Shown piece by piece: positions 29,160-40,631 of a stretch of DNA of 64,000 nucleotides; positions within the stretch are counted from its first letter, which is position 1; each line of letters begins with the position of its first letter. The position numbers and the translations under genes are program-made. This DNA comes from Lota lota (lineage: Eukaryota; Chordata; Actinopteri; Gadiformes; Lotidae), in the NCBI GenBank assembly GCA_026745465.1, contig JACYXH010000278.1, positions 2,014,285 to 2,078,284 of the forward strand, in the 5' to 3' direction. The notes beneath the pieces are model-generated. The model ran no database searches, was not told the DNA's origin, and saw only the letters and a list, made by a program, of their open reading frames with translations.

Positions 29160-32100
29160 CCCCCCCCTCTACGGACTCCTCCAGGCGGACGGCCAAGATC
29201 GGAGGGATGTAGACGGTGAAAATCCTTAATTAACGCGGGATCCAAAATTAGGCTTCTGGAGACCCAGAAACACTCTTCTGGACCATATCCCTCCCAGTCA
29301 ACAAGATATTGTAAACCCCGGCCTCGGCGATGCACGTCCAGGAGACGTCGGACTGTCCACGCCGGATGATTGTCGATCATTCCCGGGGGGGATAGCGGGC
29401 TGGTGGATGCGGGTTTAACCTGGGAAACATGAAAGGTCGGGTGAACACGAAGGGATGAGGGGAGGTTTAGCCGGACGGCACCGGGATTGATGAGGGACTC
29501 CACTTCAAACGGACCAATGAAACGGGGGAAGAGTTTAGGAGAAACTGTTTTTAGAGGGAGATCCTTGGATCGAAGCCAGACCTTTTGCCCAGGGGTGTAC
29601 TGTGGGACAGGCCTCCGTTGTTTGTTGGCTTGGTGTTGGGAGCGGGAGGAGGAACGGAGCAGGGCAGCGCGTGCATGCCTCCAGGTGCACTGACACAGAC
29701 GTAAGTGAGATTGAATGGAGGGGACTGCGATCTCTGCCTCTAGAGCGGGGAACAAAGGTGGTTGGTATCCCAGAGAACACATGAAGGGAGACAGACCAGT
29801 AGACGCGTTAACCAGGGTGTTATGCGCGTACTCAACCCAGGGAAGTTGGGTGCTCCAGGAGGTTGGATTATTGCCTGCGACGCATCGGAGCGCGGCCTCC
29901 GTCTCCTGGTTAGCTCGCTCTGACTGACCGTTAGACTGGGGATGGTAACCGGAGGACAGGGCTGACCGTAGCCCCCAGGGCCGAACAAAACGCACGCCAG
30001 ACCTGAGAGGTGAATTGAGGACCTCGGTCCGAAACGATATCCACTGGTAAGCCGTGGAGGCAAAAAACGTGGTGTACCAAGAGGTCCGCCGTCTCCCTAG
30101 CTGAGGGAAGTTTAGGTAACGCCAGAAAGTGGGCGGCCTTTGAAAACCGGTCGACGATGGTGAGGACGGTTGTGTTTCCGTTGGATGGGGGAAGACCGGT
30201 GACAAAATCCAAGGAGAGGTGGGACCACGGGCGACTGGGAATGGGCAAGGGCAAAGAAGACCAGAGCTGGGCCGAGTGGAGGTCTTGTTCTGCGCTGCGT
30301 CTGCGATGAACGAGCGGACGTCAGAGTCTATGGAGGGCCACCAGAATCGTCAGCGGATGAAGTCCAGGGTTCGGGTTATACCGGGGTGACAGGTGAGTTT
30401 GGTGGAGTGACCCCAGGTGAGAACCCTGGACCGCACCGTGTCTGGGACGAACAAGTGGTTGGGAGGACCGTGGCCGGGGTCTGGTTGTTGTTCTTGAGCC
30501 CTGAGAACCGTGGACTCGACCTCCCAGGTAAGTGCAGCAATGAGACAGGTGGATGGAAGGATCGGGTCGGGCTCTAGACAGGGGTACTCAGGGGAGTGAA
30601 GTCGGGATAGGGCGTCCGGCTTGATGTTCCGGGAGCCGGGATGGTACGTGAGCGAGAAATCAAACCGCCTGAAGAATAAGGCCCACCTGGCCTGTCTGGA
30701 GGTTAGCCTTTTGGCGGACTGGATATAGGCTAGGTTGCGGTGATCAGTCCACACAATGAAGGGTTGCTCCGCCCTCTCTAGCCAACGCCTCCACTCTTCC
30801 AGTGCCAACTTGACGGCCAAGAGCTCACGGTTTCCTACATCATAATTTCGCTCTGGAGGAGTGAGCCGGCATGAATAGAAAGCGTATGGATGCATCTTGT
30901 GATCTGTGAAGCCTGCTGAGACAGCACCGCGCCTACCCCGGTGTCAGAGGCGTCGACCTCCACCACGAATTGAAGAGATGGGTCAGGCTGGACGAGAATA
31001 GGCGCAGAGACGAAGCGCTCCTTGAGACCCAGGAAGGCAGTCTCGGCCTACGGCGTCCACACAAAGGGTCTTTTAATGGAGGTAAGGGCCGTGAGAGGTG
31101 CTGTGACCTGGCTGTAGCTCCGAATAAAACGCAGGTTAAAGTTAGCGAACCCGAGAAACTGTTGTAGTTTCTTACGAGTAGGGGGAGTGGGCCACTCGGC
31201 CACCGCAGAGACTTTGGCAGGGTCCATCTTAATCTCCCCCTTGCCAATGATATACCCCAGGAAAGAGAAGGAGGGAACATGAAATTCACATTTCTCCGCC
31301 TTCACGTAGAGCTTATTTTCCAAGAGGCATTGAAGGACCAGACGGACAAGCTGCTTATGTTTGGCCAATGACTGGGAGAATATGAGAATATCGTCTAGGT
31401 AGACGAAGACAGTGTGATTCAACATGTCTCGGAGAACATCATTGACTAAGGCTTGAAAAACAGCAGGGGCGTTGGTGAGACTGAAGGGCATGACCAGATA
31501 TTCAAATTTCCAAGAGGTGTGTTAAAAGCTGTCTTCCATTCGTCCCCATCTCTAATGCGAACTAGATGGTAGGCGTTTCATAGGTCTAATTTGGTAAACA
31601 CCGTAGCTCCATGGAGGGGAACGAAGGCGGAGCTTATTAAAGGTAACGGGTACTTGTTTTTAAGGGTAATATGGTTGAGACCCCGATAGTCGATGCACGG
31701 GCGGAGGGAGCCGTCCTTCTTACTTACAAAAAAGAATCCGGCTCCTACTGGGGAGGACGATGGGCGGATGATCCCGGTGGCGAGGGAGTCCCTAATGTAG
31801 GATTCCATCGATTCACGTTCTGGTCTGGAGAGATTTAATAAGCGGCTGCTAGGCAGAGGGGCCCCGGGGAGGAGATCAATAGTACAATCATAGGGGCGGT
31901 GAGGTGGCAGGGATAGGGCGTGAGAGTGGCAATGAGTGCTCCAAGAGGTTACCGTTCCTGTCCTCCAGTCGATCAGTGGGTTGTGGGTCTGGAGCCAGGG
32001 GTAACCTAATACGATCTGGGTAAAAGGACATTTAATTACGTGGAGGGAAAGGGATTCATGATGATTACCTGAGATACGTAGGTTAACCGGAGACGTCCGA

Positions 32101-32399
32101 TGCTCCACTCGGCCGAGCGGTTTGCCGTTCAGGGCCTGGGCTTCAATAGGGGCTTCTAATGGGATGGTGTCGATCCCCAGCTGGCGAACCACTTCCTGGT
32201 CTATGAAAGACTCGTCCGCTCCCGAGTCCAGAAGGACAGAGAGCGGGAGAACACGTTCCTTCCAGCAAAGAGCGGCATCCAACAGGGGACGAGAGACCGA
32301 GGGAATGAGGGCACGACTCGCAAGGACCCCCCAGATTACTAGCAAGTCCCTCCTTTTCCCGAACGGGGGGGGGGGGGCAGGTGGATACAAAGTGCCCGG
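29160..32399 (-). pseudogene. Element F pol: protease, RT, RNase H, integrase, chromodomain (broken)
   Basis: Protease [10 protein letters not shown] at about 32210, directly fused by a deletion (near 31920) to the RT entry block [11 protein letters not shown] has [18 protein letters not shown] then a frameshift, [13 protein letters not shown] and [10 protein letters not shown] (31491-31048). RNase H has [14 protein letters not shown] and TDHRNLAY. Integrase has [15 protein letters not shown] and [14 protein letters not shown], so the three catalytic residues remain but in two frames. The chromodomain [20 protein letters not shown] with [10 protein letters not shown] ends near 29260. Non-functional, but domain-complete except for the protease-RT linker. 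Confidence 0.85.
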
Positions 32400-33256
32400 G
32401 TAGGCTGCAGTAAAGGCAGACCCTAGCCTGGAGATGACGCTCTCTCTCTTCCGGGGAAAGGCGGGTGCGCCCCAGTTGCATGGGCTCTGGCTGGGGCGAG
32501 GGTGTGGGTTCAAGGTGGGAAGGAGATAAGAACGCCGGCTGAAACGGTTGAGACGTCTGAACCGAGCGCAGAGCCCGTTCTCTGCGGCGCTCACGCAGGC
32601 GGTTGTCCAACTGGATGGCGAGGGTGATCAGATTATCTATATCAGGGGAGTCTTGCCGAGCGGCCATCTCGTCCTTGACAGAGTCGTTGAGTGCACTCGA
32701 AAAGACCCCCTGCAAGGCTTCCTCGTTCCGAGAGCAGAACTCAACCGCGACCCTTGACGCAGAGTTAACAGGCGTTTTGAAGCTTCTCTTCCACGCACTG
32801 GGTGATCGAAGACCCTCCGCATCTCCTCCGTAAATGCAGAGTAGGAGGAACAGATGGCAGAGCCGCGCTCCCTTACTACTGTCGCCCAGGTGAGTGCTTC
32901 GCCTCTCAACGCTCCGATCAGGTACGCGACACGGGATCGGTCGGAGGGGTAGGTGTTTGGCTGAAGCTCGAAGACCAATGAACATTGTAGTAAGAATGAC
33001 CGGCAGGAACCCAGGTCCCCATTGTAACACTCGGGGGCCGGGACAGATGGCTCACGGAAGGTGGGTAGTGGAGCAAGGCTGGAGGTGGAGGTTCCGATGA
33101 GGTAGCGGCTGATGACGGAGTACGGAGTTCATGAACCACTTGAGCAACCTCCCGGAGGTTAGAAGCAATCTCCTGCAGGGCCTGGTCGTGTTGCCCAAGA
33201 AGGGCTCCCTGGTGGGAGATCACCTGGCGCAAGGTCTCGGTGTCTGCTGGGTCCAA
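32400..33256 (-). pseudogene. Element F gag (broken)
   Basis: Starts MDPADTETLRQVISHQGALL at 33256; capsid pieces in two further frames ([37 protein letters not shown]) and a zinc knuckle [14 protein letters not shown] near 32415. At least two frameshifts. Same layout as gag of B. Confidence 0.8.
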
Positions 33257-33272
33257 ACTGGCCAGTTCATAC

Positions 33273-33784
33273 TGTTAAGGTACGAGACGGGGGACCCAAA
33301 TGCAGAACACAGGAGACAGAGATGTGGGAAGGTTTAATGGGATTTATTGATGAGAAACAGACAGGGGCAGAGCTAGTCGTGGTCAGGCGGGCAATCAGTT
33401 AGACAGGGGCTAGACGATGGATGGATGGTCGGGCAGGCGTGGTAGGGTTCGGCGACAGGCGAGCAATCGGGCAGGCAGGGGCTAGGCGATGGACGGGTAG
33501 TCGGGCAGGCGTAGGTTCGGCAACTGGCACAGGAATCCGGAGGTAAACTGGACACAGGAATAGGACGGGTTAGCGACAGGCAGGGAGAGAATAATCAGAG
33601 TCAGGAATTGAGGGAACGAAGTAACTACCAGGTGGAGAGTAACAACGAACTGGCGCCGGCTGCTAGGAAATGCAGTGAAGAAATAGGGTGCATAGATTGA
33701 TGATTGATGACAGGTGAGTAAACAGAGGCACGTGGGGAAGTGGTAGCCGGCGCACACTAGGTGGTGGCAGTGGACGGTGTAACA
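33273..33784 (-). repeat. 5' LTR of element F (512 bp)
   Basis: Plus sense TGTTAAGGTACGAGACGG ... GGTGTAACA. The internal primer-like AACGAACTGGC lies at 33644-33654; the primer site after the LTR (plus 33261-33272, gccagttcatac) pairs with it at about 9 of 11 positions. Confidence 0.9.
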
Positions 33785-34150
33785 CAATTACTAAACAGTA
33801 ATGGCAAAGAAGCAATCAAAAGAAAAGGTTAAAATGATCTTATTTGCTGATTCCTCTATCGGTTCCTTTGTCTGAGAGAAAAGGGCATTGGCCGATGAAA
33901 AAAAGGTTAAAATGATTTTATTTGCGGGATTACAGGGTCAAACTTTGCAAAAAGCTCAAACACAATTATGAAACAGTAATGGCAAAGAAGCAATCCAAAG
34001 AAAAAGTTAAAATGATCTTATTTGCTGATTCCTCTATCGGTTCCTTTGTCTGAGAGAAAAGGGCGTTGGCCGATGAACAAAGGTTAAAATAATTTTAGTT
34101 GCGGGATTACAGGGTGAAACATAGCAAAAAGCTAAAAAAACAATCAATAA
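33785..34150. repeat. 178-bp tandem repeat array, right part
   Basis: Unit starts at 33785, 33963 and 34141 (caatta/caatca...aaacagtaat), a constant spacing of 178 bases. Each unit contains two related half-modules beginning ggttaaaatgat, so the array is a dimeric higher-order repeat. The array continues left of element F at 28430-28633. Confidence 0.85.
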
Positions 34151-35116
34151 ACAGTAATATGGCAAAGAATATATTGATAAAAAGGATACTCTCTATAAGT
34201 GATCCAAAGAAAAGGTTAAAACAACGATCAAACATTATTGCTTACTTGAGATGTGGCGTAGTATCAATTGTAGAAAAGGGTGAAAATATCCCTTTCTGAA
34301 ACATGGCCGAAAACGTTCTGTTTTTTCTGTCCTAAATTCTTCTGTGTGCCTGCAGCTGTAGCCTTCATAGCTTCTTAGGGCTATGCGAGGAATCCTCTCT
34401 TCGGAGATTGTGCGGCTAAGGCTAGCTTCTGGTAAAAATCTGCTAGAAAATCTTGAGAAAAACGCTATTCTCCCATTTTCTGAATTATTTCTAAGTCTTT
34501 TTAGTCTTTTCTTCTCCTCCGAAGTTTAGGTGGACATCCTTCATGGAGCTCCCGTGGCTAGGATTTCCTCGCTAGTCCTACCCCTGGTAGGCCTTTTTAT
34601 AGAGTAAGATTTGGCTTCTGACCATTCCACGCCTTTTTATGAATTATTCATTAGGACATCACCTATTGATTCATTATGCTGATCTCACCTATTCTACGCT
34701 GGTGTTTTTGGAGGTCTTATAGGTACTTTCTAACCCCGTATCCGGCAGCTGGTGTTTTTCGGCGATGTTTCCGATGTTCTCATAGGTACTTTCTAAATCC
34801 GTATCAGGGAGTGAGACTATCAAAAAATGTGTGTCAAAAACAATACATGACATACCTTAAACAAAAACAGTAATCACACCCCGTGTCCTGTAAGTCACAC
34901 CAGACCTGGATGGTGAGCAAATGAACACTTGGTTAACCATGTTATTCTATTCCTGGACTAACCTCATATGCAGTACATGAGCATTTCATATCATAAAGTG
35001 TTTCCTCCAATTTTATAGGATACTCCAGAGTGCATTCCTGTGATTATAGTATAACATACACGGTTCACAGGTTTCATTATCATGACCAGTGTATTACCTT
35101 AAGTGTTTTATAATAA
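34151..35116. other. Unassigned insert sequence inside element E, right part
   Basis: No coding motif. It holds a tandem duplication near 34690-34800 (ctggtgtttttggaggtctt-like blocks followed by ataggtactttcta, twice). Probably part of the same foreign insertion as 28151-28429. Confidence 0.35.
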
Positions 35117-35232
35117 AACAGTGCTTAGGTATATATAAGAAATGAGAAACAGTACTTAGGTATAATAAGAAATAAAAACCAGTGCTTAAGTATATATAAG
35201 AAATAGAAACAGTGCTTAGGTATATATGAAAA
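35117..35232. repeat. Four tandem copies of a ~40-bp AT-rich unit
   Basis: Units contain cagtgcttaggtatatataa and gaaatgagaaa-like ends, at about 35120, 35152, 35182 and 35210. AT-rich minisatellite without coding content. Confidence 0.8.
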
Positions 35233-35439
35233 AACCTGAATAACATCCCTTACATCTCATGTCCTCTGGTTGTTTGGACCCCGATGAATCAACATAACTT
35301 GACAATATGTTTTCAGACTGATAGGACATGTACCTAGCTCTGGCACATTTGCCTTCTTCAACAGCGTAGATTACTCTGACTGTGACATTACTGTTACACT
35401 ACACTACTCCTCTTCCTGTATGAAATGTGGACTTTTTGA

Positions 35440-36205
35440 ATACCTCTCTCTCCCCCCTTTAATCTTTGTAGGTCCCTGAGCACTCGATTTCTCTTTCAAT
35501 GTCAGTTTGCAGGCCCTCTTTATGTGCCCTGTCTTACCGCAGTTGTGACACTTTTCTCCCACGAACCTGCACTCGTTTGCCAAGTGGCTTTTGCCGCCTC
35601 ATCTGTAGCATTTGGCACTCCCCCACTGCTGCGTCTTTGCGCAAGCGTCCACTTTGTAAACGGTCCCCGCCACAAGTCGGCTCCCTTTTCCATCGCTCAT
35701 AGAATTCAAGTATTTTATATCCTTGTTGGCCGCTTCCATGGCCAGCGCTTTCTTTAGCGCCGTGTCAAATATCAAACCATCCTCTGACAAAAATCTCCGC
35801 TGTATTCTGTCGTCACATGCTGTCACGTAGCATCACTGTGAGCGTGTCCCCATAGTTGCAGTCCTGCGCAAGCTTCCTCAGCTCCGCCACATATTCAATT
35901 ACACTTTCCTCAGGTTTCCTATTGAATTTCCATCTTTGTACTATTTCACTCGGTTTAGGATTGAAATGGGATTTCAGTAGACTCACCAAGTCATCATATA
36001 ACTTTTCTCCTGGCGTTGCCGGGCTCAGTAAGTTCCTCATCAATGCGTAGGTCTGCACGCCCACACAGCTCAATAGGGTGGCCCTTTTCCTTACAGCATA
36101 GACGATCTCATTTGCAACAAAAAATTGCTCCAGAAGTTCGCAATATTCTTCCCACACTTGTGTCTTGTTGTCAAATGGTGCCACCGAACCGAATGTGCCT
36201 GCCAT
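35440..36205 (-). pseudogene. Element E gag with two zinc knuckles
   Basis: Starts MAGTFGSVAPFDNKTQVWEE at 36205, then a capsid-like domain (FFVANEIVYAVRKRATLLS, LKSHFNPKPSEIVQRWKF, VIEYVAELRKLAQDC). A frameshift lies near 35815. Two CCHC knuckles follow near 35530-35580: CYR-stop-GGKSHLANEC, where the second cysteine codon is a TGA, and CHNCGKTGHIKRAC. Two knuckles are typical of K02A2.6-like gypsy gag. Confidence 0.85.
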
Positions 36206-36377
36206 CCTGTCTGTCGTCCAGTCCCTGCTGCCAAAGAGTGAGCAAAGCATTCGCTAGCTTGCCCAACATCGATAGCTTCACACTCTTAGCTTTTCCTAGC
36301 GAACTGTACTAGGCTGTTACTAGGTTCCTCTGTCACTTACTCTGTAAAACGTCTTATCTTCACCGATTTCATATTTC

Positions 36378-36395
36378 GATTGATCCTCGTCGCCA
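36378..36395 (-). promoter_or_regulatory. Primer-binding site of element E
   Basis: Minus strand TGGCGACGAGGATCAATC one base after the LTR end (ctaca). TGG start and position fit a tRNA primer site; I do not assign the tRNA. Confidence 0.65.
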
Positions 36396-36396
36396 A

Positions 36397-36512
36397 TGTA
36401 GTATATTGGATATACTAACTATTAACTAATAACTATTAACTGGACTGCCACAGACTTTGCTCATAACTCATTTATTGAGAACCCGAAAACCGTGGCTTTC
36501 CTGCATAGCGAC
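36397..36512 (-). repeat. 5' LTR of element E, first part (continues at 40526-40631)
   Basis: Matches the left half of 25542-25731 (aactggactg-cacagactttgctcataactc). It is interrupted by the hAT transposon 36513-40525, after which the LTR resumes (catcaactgcaacc ... ccactctacaaca) to 40631. Confidence 0.85.
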
Positions 36513-37127
36513 CAGTGGCGGCTGGTGAAAAATATTCTCGGTGGGGCTGTGCCATACTTTTTTTTTCCTGTAACCATCGCGATATATTTTAACACAAACT
36601 GCAGGACAGCAGTGCTCAGTGAAACATTCAGTAATTATTTAATGCCAATATTAAAAAGTTGAGGCATTCTTACACAAAAACATATTACACAAACCCAAGC
36701 CTTTCATTTGCATTTAAAGTGAACTTTTCACCATTGGTAGTAAACAGGCAACGCAACAGGCATGCTGTCAGAACAGAGTGGAAAGTGGACAATAACATGA
36801 AATTATTATAAAGTTTATAGGAAATCTTACACTGTATAAAAGGATGTATAATATAGAAATGGATATCAAGTGGATGAACTCAAACCTTTGACTGGAAGAA
36901 TAGCATACAGTATTTTATGATCATACTAAATGTGACTAATTGTTAATGTGCTCCAGAACTGCAACAATTAATTGATACAAAACAACATATATACAGTAAT
37001 ATTAGCAAAGACACTATTAAGACTTTCTAGAGTACCATATATAACTGGATTTTTTATGCTAAGCCAGGTCAACTATATACAAAGAAACATGCGGCCAGAG
37101 CTGCTCTGTGTGTGTGTGTCTGTCATC

Positions 37128-38043
37128 TTATTTGTACAGGAATTTTGCCCGTCTGTCCTTCTGAGTGGCAAACCTCTCAATGACCCTTTGATTAAAGTCA
37201 GGAATGTCCCTGACAAGTTTCTTCTCCATGGAGAGTATGGCCAGAGCGTTCAGGCGATCCTGTGTCATGCTGTTTCTCAGGAAGGTCTTGATCCTTTTCA
37301 GTGTAGAGAAGCACCTTTCTGACTCAGCAGTTGTCATGGGTGTGGTGATGAGGATCTTGAGGAGGCTGGCAGTCTCTGTGAAAGTGCTCTGAAGGTTGTT
37401 CTCCATGAAGAACTGGTACAGGGGCACTGCACCACTACAAGCCTTGAACTCACTGTTCTCATAGATGAGGGACAGTTCGGTTTTGAGCTTGGCCTTGTTC
37501 AACATGGGGTACGCCTCCACGGTTGTTTCAAGCGCTGTATCGGGGAACTTCACACTGTGTTGTGGGAACAACTCTCCGTGCAATAGTGTTGCGCTGATGA
37601 GGTGCTGGGTGAAGGAGAACCTCTCTTTGGCATGACTCAGGATGGTATCACATACCTGTAAAAGATACATCATCAGCTTTAATTTGCAATTAAGCTATTT
37701 TGATGCAAGTGATCCTGACTGACACATGCCTATGTCCAACTCAAGTATATGATTACCAAGGTGCTGATTGTTCAGGGTTTTGGCTACATACTACCAGGCC
37801 TGAAAAAAGTTCTAGGGGGAAACACTGACAATTACATCACAACTTACCTCTATAGCCAACCTCTGTTGTTCTCCTGGTCCCAGCATCCTCCGTCGCTTGA
37901 TGGGCTGTTGCTGCTCGTCAGATGCGCTGTCCCCACACAAAGAGGGAATTGAGGCCCTGGGTCAAAAAAATAAAGTTTAATTTGATAAATTGCAATCAGA
38001 CTTCTTAACTCACTGTAATTCCCCCTCAACACACAACCAGTGA

Positions 38044-38115
<72 letters not shown>

Positions 38116-40093
38116 CAGACAGACAGACAGATAGATGTGTGTATATACACACAAACTATGTCTAGTAACTGCTTTTAACCTGTGATGTACATAATTAACT
38201 GATGTTATTACGTTTTAAAGCCTTTTTCTATTACATTTGTGAGAGGGATGCAACATCATTTTGTTCTGCTGTGCACTTAGCAATAAAGTTAATCTTCAAT
38301 AACAACTAGGCCTCTTCTAGAAATTGACCGGGTGGACACCTGAATAATTATTACAAACTGTGTAGTACTTTCCTGCATTATTATCAACGTCTGATTGTGT
38401 CTTCTCTTTCCTTTTAAAATACTAAACCAAATATAATTGTGACGGCTCTATGATAATCACTCACTTTGATGACCAGACACATTTAGGCTTTTAAACTGTT
38501 GTAAGTGAACTATTCATCTTTCTAACAACATCTTTATCAGCCAATAGTAAATATAGTTATTTACCTGATTGTTAGCATGCTGTCTGTGAACCTCTGGACA
38601 AGTGCTTTAATGAAGACAGGGTCGATGTTCCTCTTCTGCAGCTGGCTGAAAAGCATGTCCACATTTGGCATGATCTTGTGGAACAGTGCCAGGAAAAAAC
38701 AGAAAGCCTCGTCTTCGAGCATCCTCACAAAGCCCCCCGCCTCTCTGACAGTCGGGGCATCAAAGTTCCCAGAGTCTCTGATGGTCTGGAAACACGTTAG
38801 GAGGTCATCCCTGTACTCGTACACAGTGTTTACAGCGCGACTGTGGAAGTTCCACCGTGTTGTAGAGGCTCTGGGGAGTCTATGCGCAACCACTTCGTCA
38901 AGCACGGTGGTTCGCTTGGGAGACCTGGAGAAGAAAGCAGAAAATCCTGCAAGGTCGGAAAAGAAAGTGCCGATCCTGGGGATGCGTGAAGTAGCCTGCT
39001 GCATGATGAGGTTCAGCTGATGACGTGCATAGCAGTGGACGTAGTGCGCATTTTCGTACACATCCACTATTTTACGCTGCACTCCGCCGGTGGCTCCCCT
39101 CATCACACTTGCTCCGTCGTAAGCCTGGGCAATAAGTTTGGCCTTTTGTCCATGTGAGAGTATGGTGCTGAGCCTCTCCAGCAGCGCTGTAGCGATGGTG
39201 TCGGCGGTTGCGTTCTCGATCAAAATGAACTCGAAAAAACGCTCTTGGACGTTACTTTTAGCATCGATGTAGCGTATCACAAGCACCAACTGGCAGTGGG
39301 TGGAAACGTCAGTCGTCTCGTCAGCTTGAATGGCGATAAAATCAGCACTCTTTACTTCCTCCAGGATGTAATCCTTAAGCACTGACAGCATACAGTCCAA
39401 CAGCTCGTTCTGTATCGTCTTTGACGTGCCCTTAAAAACGGTAGCTGTCTTCAGGTGCTCCTCCAGCACACTGTCGAGGGAGGCAACAAAATCCACTAAG
39501 CCCCGGAAAATGCCGGGGTTGTCCGAGGAGTCAGTCTCCTCGTGCCCACGCAAGGCCAACTCAAAAGCCCCACAGAACTTCACACAATCGATAATTTTGG
39601 ATAGAATGTGCCTGTTTTTATCCACCTCCTCATTGTGTTTCCTCACCGCAATCCTGTGGCCGTCATCCAGCTGCGTAGCAATGTTCACCCTTCCTAATAC
39701 AGCTAGCTTTACAGAGTTGTCCATGTGTGCCCTGGTGTTCTCATGTTTCTTTACCTTCTCTAACAGGTGCTTCATATCCCTCACTCCGGTACCTGTCCAT
39801 GCTGAATCTGACCCCGTCGTTTAAAAAAGCAAGCACGGAAAGCAAAATAAAGCATTAGCATCAGTGCACCCAGCTAGCCAAGCCTTCCTGGTGTACCAGC
39901 TACGGGAGAAGCCGCGCATATACTGCTTCCCTTTCTCGCTAGCCTGCTGTCTGATTGAGAGGTCAGGTTGATCTGGGCCCAGCTCTTTCACCCGAACTTT
40001 CTCTGACAAAGTTCTCCTCTCAAACGGATCTTGGAGGAGAGATTTCACAGAGTTAGGGTTGGGTCTTGGAGGAGTAACGTTTGCGCTCGCCAT
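37128..40093 (-). pseudogene. hAT transposase (ZMYM1/TTF-domain-like), three exons, one premature stop
   Basis: Exon 1 (40093-38565) starts MASANVTPPRP, has a TTF-type zinc finger ending CTDANALFCFPCLLF, then a TAA at 39821-39823 in an otherwise continuous frame. It goes on with the RNase H-like core (FIAIQADETTDVSTHCQLVL; AQAYDGASVMRG; YVHCYARHQLNL; ASTTRWNFHSRAV). Exon 2 is 37956-37848 with donor GAGgtaagt. Exon 3 (37655-37128) has the hAT C-terminal dimerisation block (PMTTAESERCFSTLKRI, LNALAILSMEKKLV). Splice joints AG/GG and GAG/GT preserve phase, and the total is 722 codons including stops. Similar fish proteins are usually named zinc finger MYM-type protein 1-like. Function: cut-and-paste transposition in the nucleus. 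Confidence 0.82.
38048..38112. repeat. (AT)n microsatellite with adjacent (GACA)n
   Basis: About 32 AT dinucleotides followed by cagacagacagacagacag. Lies in the first intron of the hAT transposase gene. Confidence 0.95.
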
Positions 40094-40631
40094 TGTCGTC
40101 TAGTAAAAATGGCGCCACTGGAGCCCGGTCCTTATTTTATCAGGGGCGAGCTTGGGGCGATAAAATAATCGCCCTCCTTGGATTCGATTTAAGATCGCTG
40201 ATTGGCTACATTTTATGTCATACATTCATATCTTAAATTAGCAATTGGCTTAACTGCTACGTAGACCCGCCTCCTCGGGGCACTTTCTGTATCGCCCAGA
40301 GCTGACGAGGCGTTTGACAGGCAGAGGAAAGGTTGCGAATATGATTTTCTATCATATCTTACACATATTACTGTGTGCATTCCATATTTCAAACACACAA
40401 ATATTGACATACTGATGTTTTTATTATTATTATTATTATTATTATTTATTATTTTTTTTATTTTTTTAAATAATTTTATTTAAGGGGGCGGCGCCCTAGC
40501 GCCCTCTATCGGCCAGCCGCCACTGATACATACATCAACTGCAACCTCAGGTTAGAAACCGGTAGGTTACTGTACCCAGCAATGGCACTACTGCCCCTAG
40601 TGGTCAGATATAAGTATCCCACTCTACAACA

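Larger units (their letters stand above)
28634..33784 (-). mobile_element. Element F: chromodomain Ty3/gypsy retrotransposon inserted in a repeat array
   Basis: LTRs at 28634-29140 and 33273-33784 (plus sense TGTTAAGGTACGAG ... CGGTGTAACA). Minus-strand gag from 33256, protease/RT/RNase H/integrase and chromodomain to about 29170. Closely related to element B in protein sequence and LTR start. Several frameshifts and a gap between protease and RT make it inactive. The flanks belong to the 178-bp array on both sides; a clean 5-bp duplication is not visible. Confidence 0.88.
36513..40525 (-). mobile_element. Complete hAT transposon with an intron-containing transposase gene
   Basis: Terminal inverted repeats are CAGTGGCGGCTGG at 36513 and CCAGCCGCCACTG at 40513-40525. 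The flanks (atagcgac; atacatac) match at five of eight positions, consistent with a decayed 8-bp duplication. The 4.0-kb element carries a three-exon transposase gene on the minus strand and is inserted in the 5' LTR of element E. Only one obvious inactivating change is visible (an in-frame TAA), so it is among the best-preserved elements here. Confidence 0.88.
25542..40631 (-). mobile_element. Element E: K02A2.6-like Ty3/gypsy retrotransposon, heavily interrupted
   Basis: Minus-strand order: 5' LTR (40631-36397, interrupted by a hAT transposon), primer site, gag with two zinc knuckles (36205-35440), a foreign block (about 28151-35260), pol remnants (28150-26020) and 3' LTR (25731-25542). The LTR pair shares TGTAGTATATTG at one end, the aactggactg-cacagactttgctcataactc block, and ccctagtggtca ... 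cccactctacaaca at the other end. Integrase lacks a chromodomain, as expected for this family. No clear target duplication is seen. E received at least four later insertions. Confidence 0.85.

Noticed and set aside
37850..38152. 100-codon minus-strand frame with poly(IY)
   Set aside because: Translation of the (AT)n microsatellite fused to exon 2 of the hAT transposase in another frame.
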